Below the pieces are notes generated by a model. That model made no database searches and had not been told where the DNA came from. It was given only the letters and a program-made list of their open reading frames with translations. A DNA stretch of 60,900 bases from Desulfocarbo sp964620595 (lineage in GTDB: Bacteria; Desulfobacterota; Desulfarculia; Desulfarculales; Desulfarculaceae). Within the stretch, counting starts at the first letter, position 1, and every line of letters begins with the position of its first letter. The stretch is taken from assembly GCA_964620595.1 (NCBI GenBank), contig CAZUHP010000016.1:1-60900 (forward strand), read 5' to 3'. Below are positions 33,101 through 40,437 of the stretch, in pieces. The translations under genes and the position numbers were made by a program.

Positions 33101-34357
33101 ATGTCCTTCAAATCCGCGCTGAGAGGCTACACCCAAAAGCGCCTGGAGGAGATCGAACGCGCCGACATCCTCTTGGGCGTTCCCTGTTTCAACAACGAGG
33201 CCACCATCGCCCACGTCATCCAGATGCTCACCCACGGGCTGGCCAAGCACTACAAGGACCAGCGCTGCGTGATCCTGGTGGCCGACGGCGGATCCACCGA
33301 CGACACCCGGGAGGTGGCCAAGGAGTTCGAGATAAAACCCTGGCAAGAGAAGATCGTGAGCATCTACCGCGGGCCGGGCGGCAAGGGCAGCGCCCTGCGC
33401 TCCATCTTCGAGGCGGCGGAGAGGCTCAAGGTGGCGGCGGTGGCCATGGTGGACTCGGACCTGCGCTCCATCACCAGCGACTGGGTGAGGTACCTCCTGC
33501 AACCGGTGCTGGCCGAGGGCTTCGACTTCGTGGCCCCGGTGTACCTGCGCCACAAGTACGACGGCACCATCACCAACAACATCGTCTACAACCTCACCCG
33601 CGCCCTGTACGGCCAGCGCATCCGCCAGCCCATCGGCGGCGACTTCGCCATCAGCCGCAAGCTGGCCCGCTACTACGCCGAGCAGGAGGTGTGGGAAACC
33701 GAGGTGGCTCATTACGGCATAGACATCTGGATGACCACCAGCGCCATCACCGGCGGGTTCAAGCTCTGCCAGTCCAACCTGGGCGTGAAGATCCACGACG
33801 CCAAGGACCCGGCCACCCAACTGGCCCCCATGTTCCGCCAGGTCATCTACACCCTCTACAGCCTCATGGAGGACAACGAGAGCTACTGGAAGGCGATCAA
33901 GGGTTCGGTCACGGTGCCCACCTTCGAGCACCATATCAAGGGAGAGCCCGAGGAGGTGAAGGTGAACCTGGAGACCATGATCCGCCAGTTCAAGGTGGGC
34001 TACAAGCAGTTCAGCCCCCTGTGGAAGGAGATCTTCTCCCCGGAGAGCTTTGCGGAGATCAAGAAGGCGGCCCGGCTGGGCAAGAAGAAATTCCACCTGC
34101 CCACCATCACCTGGGTGCAGATACTCTACGAGCTGGCCGCCACCTTCCACGCCTGGACCCACAACCGCATGCACCTGATCGAACTGGTGACTCCGCTCTA
34201 CTACGGCCGGGTGGCCTCCTTTGTGAACCAAACCCTGGACATGACTTCCCAGCAGGCCGAGGAGCTGGTGGAGGAGCAGGCCCAGGAATTCGAGACCCAC
34301 AAGGACTACCTCGTCCAGTTGTGGGACCAGAAGGCCGCCCAGGCCGGCAAGGCCTAG
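33101..34357 (+). CDS. GT-A glycosyltransferase (glucosyl/mannosylglycerate synthase-like)
   Basis: 418-residue soluble glycosyltransferase. ILLGVPCFNNEATIAHVIQ, VADGGSTDDT and the metal-binding DxD in AMVDSDLRS define a GT-A fold; PIGGDFAISRKLARYY and HYGIDIWMTTSAITGGF resemble GT2/GT78-type enzymes making glucosyl- or mannosylglycerate-class osmolytes. The sugar and acceptor are inference. ATG 33101 follows AGAGGTG. A terminator-like hairpin closes the gene. Confidence 0.8.
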   Translation: MSFKSALRGYTQKRLEEIERADILLGVPCFNNEATIAHVIQMLTHGLAKHYKDQRCVILVADGGSTDDTREVAKEFEIKPWQEKIVSIYRGPGGKGSALRSIFEAAERLKVAAVAMVDSDLRSITSDWVRYLLQPVLAEGFDFVAPVYLRHKYDGTITNNIVYNLTRALYGQRIRQPIGGDFAISRKLARYYAEQEVWETEVAHYGIDIWMTTSAITGGFKLCQSNLGVKIHDAKDPATQLAPMFRQVIYTLYSLMEDNESYWKAIKGSVTVPTFEHHIKGEPEEVKVNLETMIRQFKVGYKQFSPLWKEIFSPESFAEIKKAARLGKKKFHLPTITWVQILYELAATFHAWTHNRMHLIELVTPLYYGRVASFVNQTLDMTSQQAEELVEEQAQEFETHKDYLVQLWDQKAAQAGKA

Positions 34358-34371
34358 CCGCCCGGGCGGAC

Positions 34372-34403
34372 CACGGCCCCGGGGCGCGGCGCCCGGGGCC
34401 GTG
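34372..34403 (+). terminator. Strong 12-bp hairpin after the glycosyltransferase
   Basis: CACGGCCCCGGG pairs exactly with CCCGGGGCCGTG around an 8-nt loop. No U-run, so termination is uncertain. Confidence 0.5.
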
Positions 34404-34443
34404 TCCGTGCCCACCCGCCGCAGCCCCCCCTTAGGAGCATCCC

Positions 34444-35169
34444 ATGCCCGAACTGTTCAGCCCGGAGAGCCTGATCGCCCTGTTGGCCCTCACCGCCCTG
34501 GAGGTGGTGCTGGGCATCGACAACGTAGTGTTCATCGCCATCCTCACCGGCCGCCTGCCGGCCGACGAGCGGCCCGGCGCCCGCCGCCTGGGCCTGGCCC
34601 TGGCCATGCTCTCCCGCATTGGGCTGCTTTTCGCCATCTCCTGGACCATGGGCCTGGTGAAGCCCCTGTTCAGCCTGGGGGAGCACGCGGTATCCGGCCG
34701 GGACCTGATCCTCCTGGCCGGCGGCGCCTTCCTCATCTTCAAGGCCACCTTCGAGCTGCACGGCCAGGTGGAGGGCGGGAGGTCGCCGGAAAGGCCCCGC
34801 CGGCCGGCAGGGGCCTTTTGGGGGGTGGTGGCCCAGATAGGGCTGCTGGACATGATCTTTTCCCTGGACTCGGTCATCACCGCGGTGGGCATGGCCCGGC
34901 ACCTGGCCATCATGGTGGCCGCCATCGTCATCGCGGTGATCATCATGATCGCCTTTGCCGGCGCGGTGAGCGCCTTCATCGAGCGCCACCCCACCATGCG
35001 GGTGCTGGCCCTGTCCTTCCTGATCCTGGTGGGGGTGATGCTGGTGGCCGAGGGCATGGGCAAGCATATCGAGCGGGGCTACATCTACTTTGCCATGGCC
35101 TTTTCCTTGGGCGTGGAACTCATCAACCTGCGGGTACGCAAGCCGGCGGAGCCGGCCGACGCCGGATAA
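34444..35169 (+). CDS. TerC family membrane protein
   Basis: 241-residue protein with seven hydrophobic segments. LEVVLGIDNVVFIAIL and LLDMIFSLDSVITAVGMA are the paired acidic TerC motifs. Family members export Mn2+ or load metals onto secreted proteins (MeeF/MeeY) or belong to tellurite resistance loci. No ter genes nearby, so a manganese role is more likely (inference). ATG preceded by TTAGGAG. Confidence 0.9.
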   Translation: MPELFSPESLIALLALTALEVVLGIDNVVFIAILTGRLPADERPGARRLGLALAMLSRIGLLFAISWTMGLVKPLFSLGEHAVSGRDLILLAGGAFLIFKATFELHGQVEGGRSPERPRRPAGAFWGVVAQIGLLDMIFSLDSVITAVGMARHLAIMVAAIVIAVIIMIAFAGAVSAFIERHPTMRVLALSFLILVGVMLVAEGMGKHIERGYIYFAMAFSLGVELINLRVRKPAEPADAG

Positions 35170-35181
35170 TCATTATTTCTA

Positions 35182-35210
35182 TTGACCACCCAGGCGCCAA
35201 ATGCTTTAAT
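35182..35210 (+). promoter_or_regulatory. Sigma70 promoter of the protease gene
   Basis: TTGACC (35182-35187), 17 bp, TTTAAT (35205-35210), about 85 bp before the start codon. Confidence 0.65.
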
Positions 35211-35295
35211 TTCAGGTAGTTTGCATCGCTCTTTCCATCGAGGTCCGGATAATCGCGGCTCAGGGGGTAGTGGTTTGTCCCGAGGTAATGATTTC

Positions 35296-36300
35296 ATGCG
35301 CAGCTTACGCCTGATCCTGCTGGCGCTGGCGCTTTTGCTCCTCGGCCTGCCCACGGCGGCCCTGGCCGGGGGCAATGGCTTTTCCATCTCGTCCCTCACC
35401 GCCCAGAGCGCCCAGGAGATGGACGCCTTCTGGACCCCGGAGCGGGTGCGGCAGGCCCTGGCCAACCCCAAGGACCTGCCCCGGGGGGACAGGGGACCGG
35501 CCCTGGGCCTGCGCGCGGCCGAACCCGAGGCCCCCCTGCGCGTCTCCCCGGGATACTGCCCGGACTGCTCCGGGGACCCTCTCCCCGCCCCGGAGCCGCC
35601 CCTCACGGCGGGGGCCACCTGCCCGGCCTCGGTCTATGAATGGTATTTCGACACCGACTACTCCAGCTACCCCGAGCGGGTGGTGGGCAAGGTGCTCTAC
35701 GTGGGGGCGGACGGAGGGCTCTACTCCTGCTCCGCCGCCCTGGTGGAAAAACGCCTGCTGCTCACCGCCGGCCATTGCGTGAGCGAGAACGGCGTCTGGG
35801 TCCAGAGCCTCATCTTCCAGCCCGGCTACCTGGAGGGCCAGGAGCCCTATGGCCGCGGCCACGCCGAGTGGATGACGGTGCCGGCCGACTGGTTCCACCT
35901 GGAGCTGCCCAGCCGGGACGTGGCTTTCGTGCGCCTGGCAGAGAGCCTGGGCGAGCAGCTCGGCTGGCTGGGCCTGATGGTCAATGCCGGGCGTTCGGGC
36001 TCCACCTGGCAGCAGTACGGCTATCCGGCCGAGCCGCCCTTTGACGGCACCACCCTGGCGGTGAACACCTCGGCCTGGGGTACGGACGACTGCACCGCGG
36101 GCACGCCCTGCGCCATGGGGGTGGGCAGCGCCTTCACCGGCGGTTCCAGCGGCGGCCCCTGGGTGCGGAACCAGGACGGCAACCTGTTCGCCAACGGGCT
36201 GAACTCCTACTACTACCTGAGCTGCCAGAGCACCATGTACTCGCCCTACTTCGACGACAATGTGTGGGACCTGTTCCAGTCGGCCAAGGCCACCCAGTAG
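35296..36300 (+). CDS. Exported trypsin-like serine protease
   Basis: 334 residues. Signal peptide 1-24 (ends AALA). A roughly 85-residue N-terminal part with CPDC precedes a chymotrypsin-fold domain with the full triad H160 (TAGHC), D208 (SRDVAFV) and S285 (GGSSGGPW). The mature enzyme should act in the periplasm or outside. ATG 35296 is preceded by GAGG; the longer frame from 35182 lacks a signal. Targets unknown. Confidence 0.9.
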   Translation: MRSLRLILLALALLLLGLPTAALAGGNGFSISSLTAQSAQEMDAFWTPERVRQALANPKDLPRGDRGPALGLRAAEPEAPLRVSPGYCPDCSGDPLPAPEPPLTAGATCPASVYEWYFDTDYSSYPERVVGKVLYVGADGGLYSCSAALVEKRLLLTAGHCVSENGVWVQSLIFQPGYLEGQEPYGRGHAEWMTVPADWFHLELPSRDVAFVRLAESLGEQLGWLGLMVNAGRSGSTWQQYGYPAEPPFDGTTLAVNTSAWGTDDCTAGTPCAMGVGSAFTGGSSGGPWVRNQDGNLFANGLNSYYYLSCQSTMYSPYFDDNVWDLFQSAKATQ

Positions 36301-36336
36301 TTCCCTGCCGCAATCACGCCGCCCCGGCCCGGCGCT

Positions 36337-36366
36337 TTGACAGCACCCGCCGGGGCGGGCTATGTT
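36337..36366 (+). promoter_or_regulatory. pgeF promoter with transcription start at the ATG
   Basis: TTGACA (36337-36342), 18 bp, TATGTT (36361-36366). The ATG begins 7 bp after the -10, and no Shine-Dalgarno is present. Confidence 0.5.
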
Positions 36367-36372
36367 TAGCCC

Positions 36373-37128
36373 ATGCAAAAGCAGACCCTGGACAACCTGC
36401 CGGTGCTCACCTTCGACAGCCTGGCCCTGCCCGGCCTGGTGCATTGCGTCACCACCCGGGAGGGTGGGGTGAGCCGCGGCCCCGTGGAGGGCCTCAACCT
36501 GGGCCACGGCCATGACCAGCCCCAGGCGGTGGCCCGGAACCTGGATATCCTGCGCCGGGCCCTGGGCCTGGAGAAGCTGGTCTGGGCCAGGCAGGTGCAC
36601 GGCACCAAGCTGGTGGCGGTGAACGGCGAGGAGAGCGGACCGGTGGCCGAGGCCGACGGCCTGGCCACCGACCGGCCCGGGGTGGGCCTGCTCATCAAGC
36701 AGGCCGACTGCCAGGCGGTGATCCTGGCCGCGCCGGAGCGGGGGGTGGTGGCCAACCTGCACGTGGGCTGGCGGGGCAACGTGGCCAACATGCCCGGCCG
36801 GGGAGTGGCCTTCTTGCAGGAGCGCTACGGGGTGGAGCCCGCCGAGCTGTGGGCCGCCATCAGCCCCAGCCTGGGGCCCTGCTGCGCCGAGTTCGTGAAC
36901 CACGAGCGGGAGCTGCCGCCCGAGTGGGGGCTCTACTCGGTGCGGCCCAACCACTTCGACCTGTGGCAGGTGACCTGGGACCAGCTCACCGCGGCCGGGG
37001 TGCGGCCCGAGCGCATCGAGACGAGCGGCATCTGCACCAAGTGCAGCCCCAGGTTCTACTCCTACCGCCGCGAGGGCGTCACCGGCCGCTTCGGCACCGT
37101 GGTGGCCCTGGCCCCGGAGGCGGCATGA
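36373..37128 (+). CDS. pgeF: Peptidoglycan editing factor / polyphenol oxidase family (PgeF, YfiH)
   Basis: 251-residue cupin-like laccase-domain protein; YfiH removes wrongly incorporated L-Ser from muropeptide precursors and other members are purine nucleoside phosphorylases. Metal site motifs: ARQVHGTK, IKQADCQAV and LHVGWRGN, with a late GPCCAEF. Its stop codon overlaps the pyrK start (ATGA). First gene of a tightly overlapping operon. Confidence 0.88.
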   Translation: MQKQTLDNLPVLTFDSLALPGLVHCVTTREGGVSRGPVEGLNLGHGHDQPQAVARNLDILRRALGLEKLVWARQVHGTKLVAVNGEESGPVAEADGLATDRPGVGLLIKQADCQAVILAAPERGVVANLHVGWRGNVANMPGRGVAFLQERYGVEPAELWAAISPSLGPCCAEFVNHERELPPEWGLYSVRPNHFDLWQVTWDQLTAAGVRPERIETSGICTKCSPRFYSYRREGVTGRFGTVVALAPEAA

Positions 37129-38000
37129 AACTATCGGCGCGCATAGTCGGCCACCAGAGGCTGGGCCCGGCGCTGTTCCGCCTGCGCCTGGCCGCGCCGG
37201 AGGTAGCCGCCTCGGCCCGGCCGGGCCAGTTCGTGATGCTGCGGGTGGGCCCGGGCCTGGACCCGCTCCTGGCCCGGCCCTTTTCCATCAACGGGGTGGA
37301 GGACGGGGAGATACTCGTCCTCTACCGGGTGGTGGGTCGGGGCACCCGCCTGCTCTCCCAGGCCCGGGAGGGCGGGGAACTGGACCTGTGGGGACCTTTG
37401 GGCACGGGCTTCGACCTTGCGGTGGAGAACCCGATCCTGGTGGCCGGCGGCATGGGGCGGGCGCCCCTGGAGTTCGCGGCCCGGCTCCTGGAGGACCAGG
37501 GCAAGGAGCCGCAATGGGTGCATGGCGGGCCCAGCGCCCCTGAAATCCAGGCCCTCATGGACGAGCTGAACGAGCGCCTGAGGACCCCCCCGCGCAAAGG
37601 CGACCTGGATGGATTCCGCCGGTTGGTGGCCGTCAAGGCGGGCCTGGAAGAAGCCTCTGCCAAGGACTTCGCGGGCACCTCGGTCTATGCCGCCACCGAG
37701 GACGGCTCGGAGGGGCACAAGGGCCTGGTCACCGGCCTTTTGGCGGACATGCTGGCCGCGGTCCCGGCCTCCTTGCCGGTGGCGCTCTTGGCCTGCGGCC
37801 CCCTGCCCATGCTCAAGGCCGTGGCCAGGATGGCCGCCGAACGCGGCATACCTTGCCAGGTCTCCCTGGAAGCGCCCATGGCCTGCGGCATCGGGGTGTG
37901 CCTGGGCTGCGCCCTGCCGGCGGCGGGCGGCGGGTATGTGCGGGTGTGCCAGGAGGGGCCGGTCATGGCGGCGGAGCGCATCGCCTGGGAGCGGCTATGA
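37125..38000 (+). CDS. pyrK: Dihydroorotate dehydrogenase electron-transfer subunit
   Basis: 291-residue iron-sulfur flavoprotein that passes electrons from dihydroorotate dehydrogenase PyrD to NAD+. FAD motif LARPFSIN, NAD-binding GGMGRAPLEFAAR, and the C-terminal [2Fe-2S] Cys group MACGIGVCLGC ... VRVC. It is about 30 residues longer than usual because of an insertion after residue 150. Starts inside the pgeF stop codon and ends inside the start of the transglutaminase gene, which separates it from pyrD. Confidence 0.92.
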   Translation: MKLSARIVGHQRLGPALFRLRLAAPEVAASARPGQFVMLRVGPGLDPLLARPFSINGVEDGEILVLYRVVGRGTRLLSQAREGGELDLWGPLGTGFDLAVENPILVAGGMGRAPLEFAARLLEDQGKEPQWVHGGPSAPEIQALMDELNERLRTPPRKGDLDGFRRLVAVKAGLEEASAKDFAGTSVYAATEDGSEGHKGLVTGLLADMLAAVPASLPVALLACGPLPMLKAVARMAAERGIPCQVSLEAPMACGIGVCLGCALPAAGGGYVRVCQEGPVMAAERIAWERL

Positions 38001-38680
38001 GCCAGGACCTGGAGCAATTCCTGGCGCCCGCGCCGGGCATCCAGTGCGACCATCCCGAGGTGCTCTCCCTGGCCCGGGGGATCGTCCAGGGCGCGGCAAA
38101 CGACCTGGAGGCCGCGGGCCGGCTCTTCACCTGGGCGCGGGACACGGTGCGCTACAGCCCCTACGTGCCCTTTGCCGAGCTGGAGGACTACCTGGCCCTG
38201 AACACCCTGGCCCGGGGGCGGGGCTACTGCGTGCAGAAGTCGGCCCTGCTCTGCGCCCTGGCCCGGGCGGTGGGCATCCCGGCCCGCCTGGGGTTCGCGG
38301 ACATAGAGAACCACCAACTGCCCGCGGGCATGGCCGAGGTGCTGGGCAGCCCCATCATGGCCCACCACTGCTTCGTGGAGTGGTTCCTGGCCGGCCGCTG
38401 GCTAAAGGCCACCCCCTCCTTCGAGGCGCCCCTGTGCGCGGAGCGCGGCTGGCGCCTGGTGGAGTTCGACCCGCAAGGGGACGCGCTCCTGCCTTCCCAC
38501 GACCTGGCCGGACGGCCCCACATCACCTACCTGCGCCGCCTGGGCTGGCGGCAAGGGGTGCCCCTGGCGGAGATACTGGAGTCCTGGCGCCGGGAGTACG
38601 GCGCCGGGCGGGTGGCGGCCTGGCAGGAGGCCCTGGCCTCGGGCCGGGCCTGGCCCACCACCCGGGAGGAGGCTTCATGA
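37997..38680 (+). CDS. Transglutaminase-like protein between pyrK and pyrD
   Basis: 227-residue cytoplasmic protein with a transglutaminase-like core: Cys78 (GYCVQKSALLCALARAVG) and His123/124 (MAHHCFVEWF). The usual Asp at the end of the following strand appears as Thr (WLKATPSF), so the classic triad is incomplete and activity is uncertain. ATGA overlaps at both ends place it inside the pyrimidine unit; why is unknown. Confidence 0.83.
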   Translation: MSQDLEQFLAPAPGIQCDHPEVLSLARGIVQGAANDLEAAGRLFTWARDTVRYSPYVPFAELEDYLALNTLARGRGYCVQKSALLCALARAVGIPARLGFADIENHQLPAGMAEVLGSPIMAHHCFVEWFLAGRWLKATPSFEAPLCAERGWRLVEFDPQGDALLPSHDLAGRPHITYLRRLGWRQGVPLAEILESWRREYGAGRVAAWQEALASGRAWPTTREEAS

Positions 38681-39603
38681 GCACGCCGGACATGACCGCC
38701 CGGGTGGGCCGGGTGGAGCTGAAGAACCCGGTGATCGCGGCCAGCGGCACCTTTGGCTACGGCCTGGAGTACCAGCCCTACCTGGACCTGAACCGCCTGG
38801 GCGGGCTGGTGACCAAGGGCATCAGCCTGGAGCCCCGCCAGGGCAACCCGCCGCCGCGCATCTGCGAAACCGCCGCCGGCATGCTGAACGCCATCGGCCT
38901 GGCCAACGTGGGCCTGGAGCGCTTCCTGGCCGAAAAGCTGCCCGCCCTGGCCGGGCTGGACTGCGCAGTGGTGGTGAACCTCTACGGCGAGTCGCTGGAG
39001 GAGTTCGCCGTCCTGGCCCGGGCCCTGGAGGGCCGGCCGGGCATAGCCGCCCTGGAGGTCAACGTGTCCTGCCCCAACGTGAAGGCCGGGGGCATGGCCT
39101 TTGGGGTGGACCCGGAGGCGGTGGCCGCGGTGACCCGGGCGGTGAAGGCCGAGACCGGCCTTCCGGTCTGGGTGAAGCTCACCCCCAACCTGACCAGCCC
39201 GGTGGAGGTGGCCCAGGCCGCGGCCGGGGCCGGGGCCGACGCCCTGTGCCTGATCAACACCCTCCTGGGCATGGCCATCGACGCCCGCTCCCGCCGGCCC
39301 CGCCTGGCCAACGTGGTGGGTGGACTCTCGGGCCCGGCCATCAAGCCGGTGGGCCTGCGCATGGTGTGGCAGGTGGCCCAGGCCCTGCCCGGCATGCCCC
39401 TGGTGGGCATGGGCGGCATCACCAGCGGCGAGGACGCGGCCGAGTACCTCATCGCCGGGGCTTCGGCGGTGCAGGTGGGCACGGGCAACTTCCAGGACCC
39501 CACCGCCTGCCTGCGTATCGCCGGCGAGCTGGCCGATTTCTGCCGGGAAACCGGCGTGCGGCGGGTGAGCGAACTGACCGGCTCCCTGGAGCCGCCCGCC
39601 TGA
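38677..39603 (+). CDS. pyrD: Dihydroorotate dehydrogenase B (NAD+), catalytic subunit
   Basis: 308-residue FMN enzyme of class 1B oxidising dihydroorotate to orotate in pyrimidine synthesis. Motifs: NPVIAASGTFGYG, KGISLEPRQGN, the catalytic Cys in EVNVSCPNVK, and VGMGGITSGEDAAEYLIAGA for FMN phosphate. Works with PyrK encoded 680 bp upstream. ATG with GGGAGGAGG upstream. Confidence 0.95.
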   Translation: MSTPDMTARVGRVELKNPVIAASGTFGYGLEYQPYLDLNRLGGLVTKGISLEPRQGNPPPRICETAAGMLNAIGLANVGLERFLAEKLPALAGLDCAVVVNLYGESLEEFAVLARALEGRPGIAALEVNVSCPNVKAGGMAFGVDPEAVAAVTRAVKAETGLPVWVKLTPNLTSPVEVAQAAAGAGADALCLINTLLGMAIDARSRRPRLANVVGGLSGPAIKPVGLRMVWQVAQALPGMPLVGMGGITSGEDAAEYLIAGASAVQVGTGNFQDPTACLRIAGELADFCRETGVRRVSELTGSLEPPA

Positions 39604-39614
39604 AAGGAACCCCC

Positions 39615-39950
39615 ATGAGCGAGATGATCGCCTGCTGCGGCCTGGACTGCGCCGTGTGCCCGGCCCGGGTGGCCACCCTGAACCACGACCAGGCCCTGCG
39701 CCAAAAGACCGCGGCCGAGTGGTCGGCCCAGTTCAAGGCCGACATCCAGGCCGAGGACATCAACTGCCTGGGCTGCCACAGCCAGGGCCCCTTGTTCGGC
39801 CACTGCCTGGTGTGCCGCATCCGGGCCTGCTGCAATGAAAAGGGCTTTCCCACCTGCGCGGCCTGCCCGGAGATGCCCTGCGAGCACCTCGCCCCCCTGC
39901 TGGACAGCGTACCCGGGGCCAGGGACAACCTGGAGCGCCTGCGCTCCTGA
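39615..39950 (+). CDS. DUF3795-type cysteine-rich protein
   Basis: 111-residue protein with about a dozen Cys arranged as CCGLDCAVCPA, NCLGCHS, CLVCRIRACC and CAACPEMPC. The pattern fits DUF3795, probably a zinc or iron-sulfur binding protein of anaerobes. It starts 11 bp after pyrD with AAGGA upstream and may be part of that operon. Confidence 0.78.
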   Translation: MSEMIACCGLDCAVCPARVATLNHDQALRQKTAAEWSAQFKADIQAEDINCLGCHSQGPLFGHCLVCRIRACCNEKGFPTCAACPEMPCEHLAPLLDSVPGARDNLERLRS

Positions 39951-39965
39951 GCCGCGCCCGGGAGG

Positions 39966-40370
39966 TCAGGGCATGAAGGGCCAGGTGTCGCGCCACTCGT
40001 CCCAGCTCAGGTAGGCGTCGCGGTTGGAGTCGTAGGCCACAAAGGCGTCCGAGGCCGCCTGGGTGTCGTCATAGCCGTACAGGTACTCTTGGCGGCTGAT
40101 GCGGCCGTCGTGGTCGCGGTCCTTCTCCGCGAAGATGGCCCGGGCGTCAGCCTCGCTGAGCACCCCGTCGCGGTCGCGGTCGAGCTGGTGGAAGCGCTTC
40201 TTGGCGGCCTCCTTGTCCACCCATGCCTGCAACCACTCGTTCAGGTCTATCTTGCGGTCGTGGTTCCGGTCCAGGCTGTCAAAGGTGGGCTTGGGGGGCC
40301 GGGCGGCCGCCGGCGCGGCCAGGACCAGGGCCAGGCCCAGGGCCAGGATGATTGCCATGCTGCGGGTCAT
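39966..40370 (-). CDS. Exported EF-hand calcium-binding protein
   Basis: 134 residues: signal peptide 1-24 (ends APAAA) and four EF-hand loops, DRNHDRKIDLNE, DRDRDGVLSEAD, DRDHDGRISRQE and DSNRDAYLSWDE. The first three have good Ca2+ ligands; the fourth has Ala where Gly is usual. Likely a periplasmic calcium buffer or sensor. ATG 40370 with GGAAG upstream. Confidence 0.86.
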   Translation of the reverse strand: MTRSMAIILALGLALVLAAPAAARPPKPTFDSLDRNHDRKIDLNEWLQAWVDKEAAKKRFHQLDRDRDGVLSEADARAIFAEKDRDHDGRISRQEYLYGYDDTQAASDAFVAYDSNRDAYLSWDEWRDTWPFMP

Positions 40371-40437
40371 GCGGTGCTTCCTTTCTTTTTGAAAAGCCAA
40401 GGTACCGGCCAGGGGCCGGGCCGGCCCTCCTGCCGGC

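Noticed and set aside
35163..35178. Fur box before the protease gene
   Set aside because: ATAATCATTAT fits only half of the consensus, and the site straddles the terC stop with no iron gene nearby.
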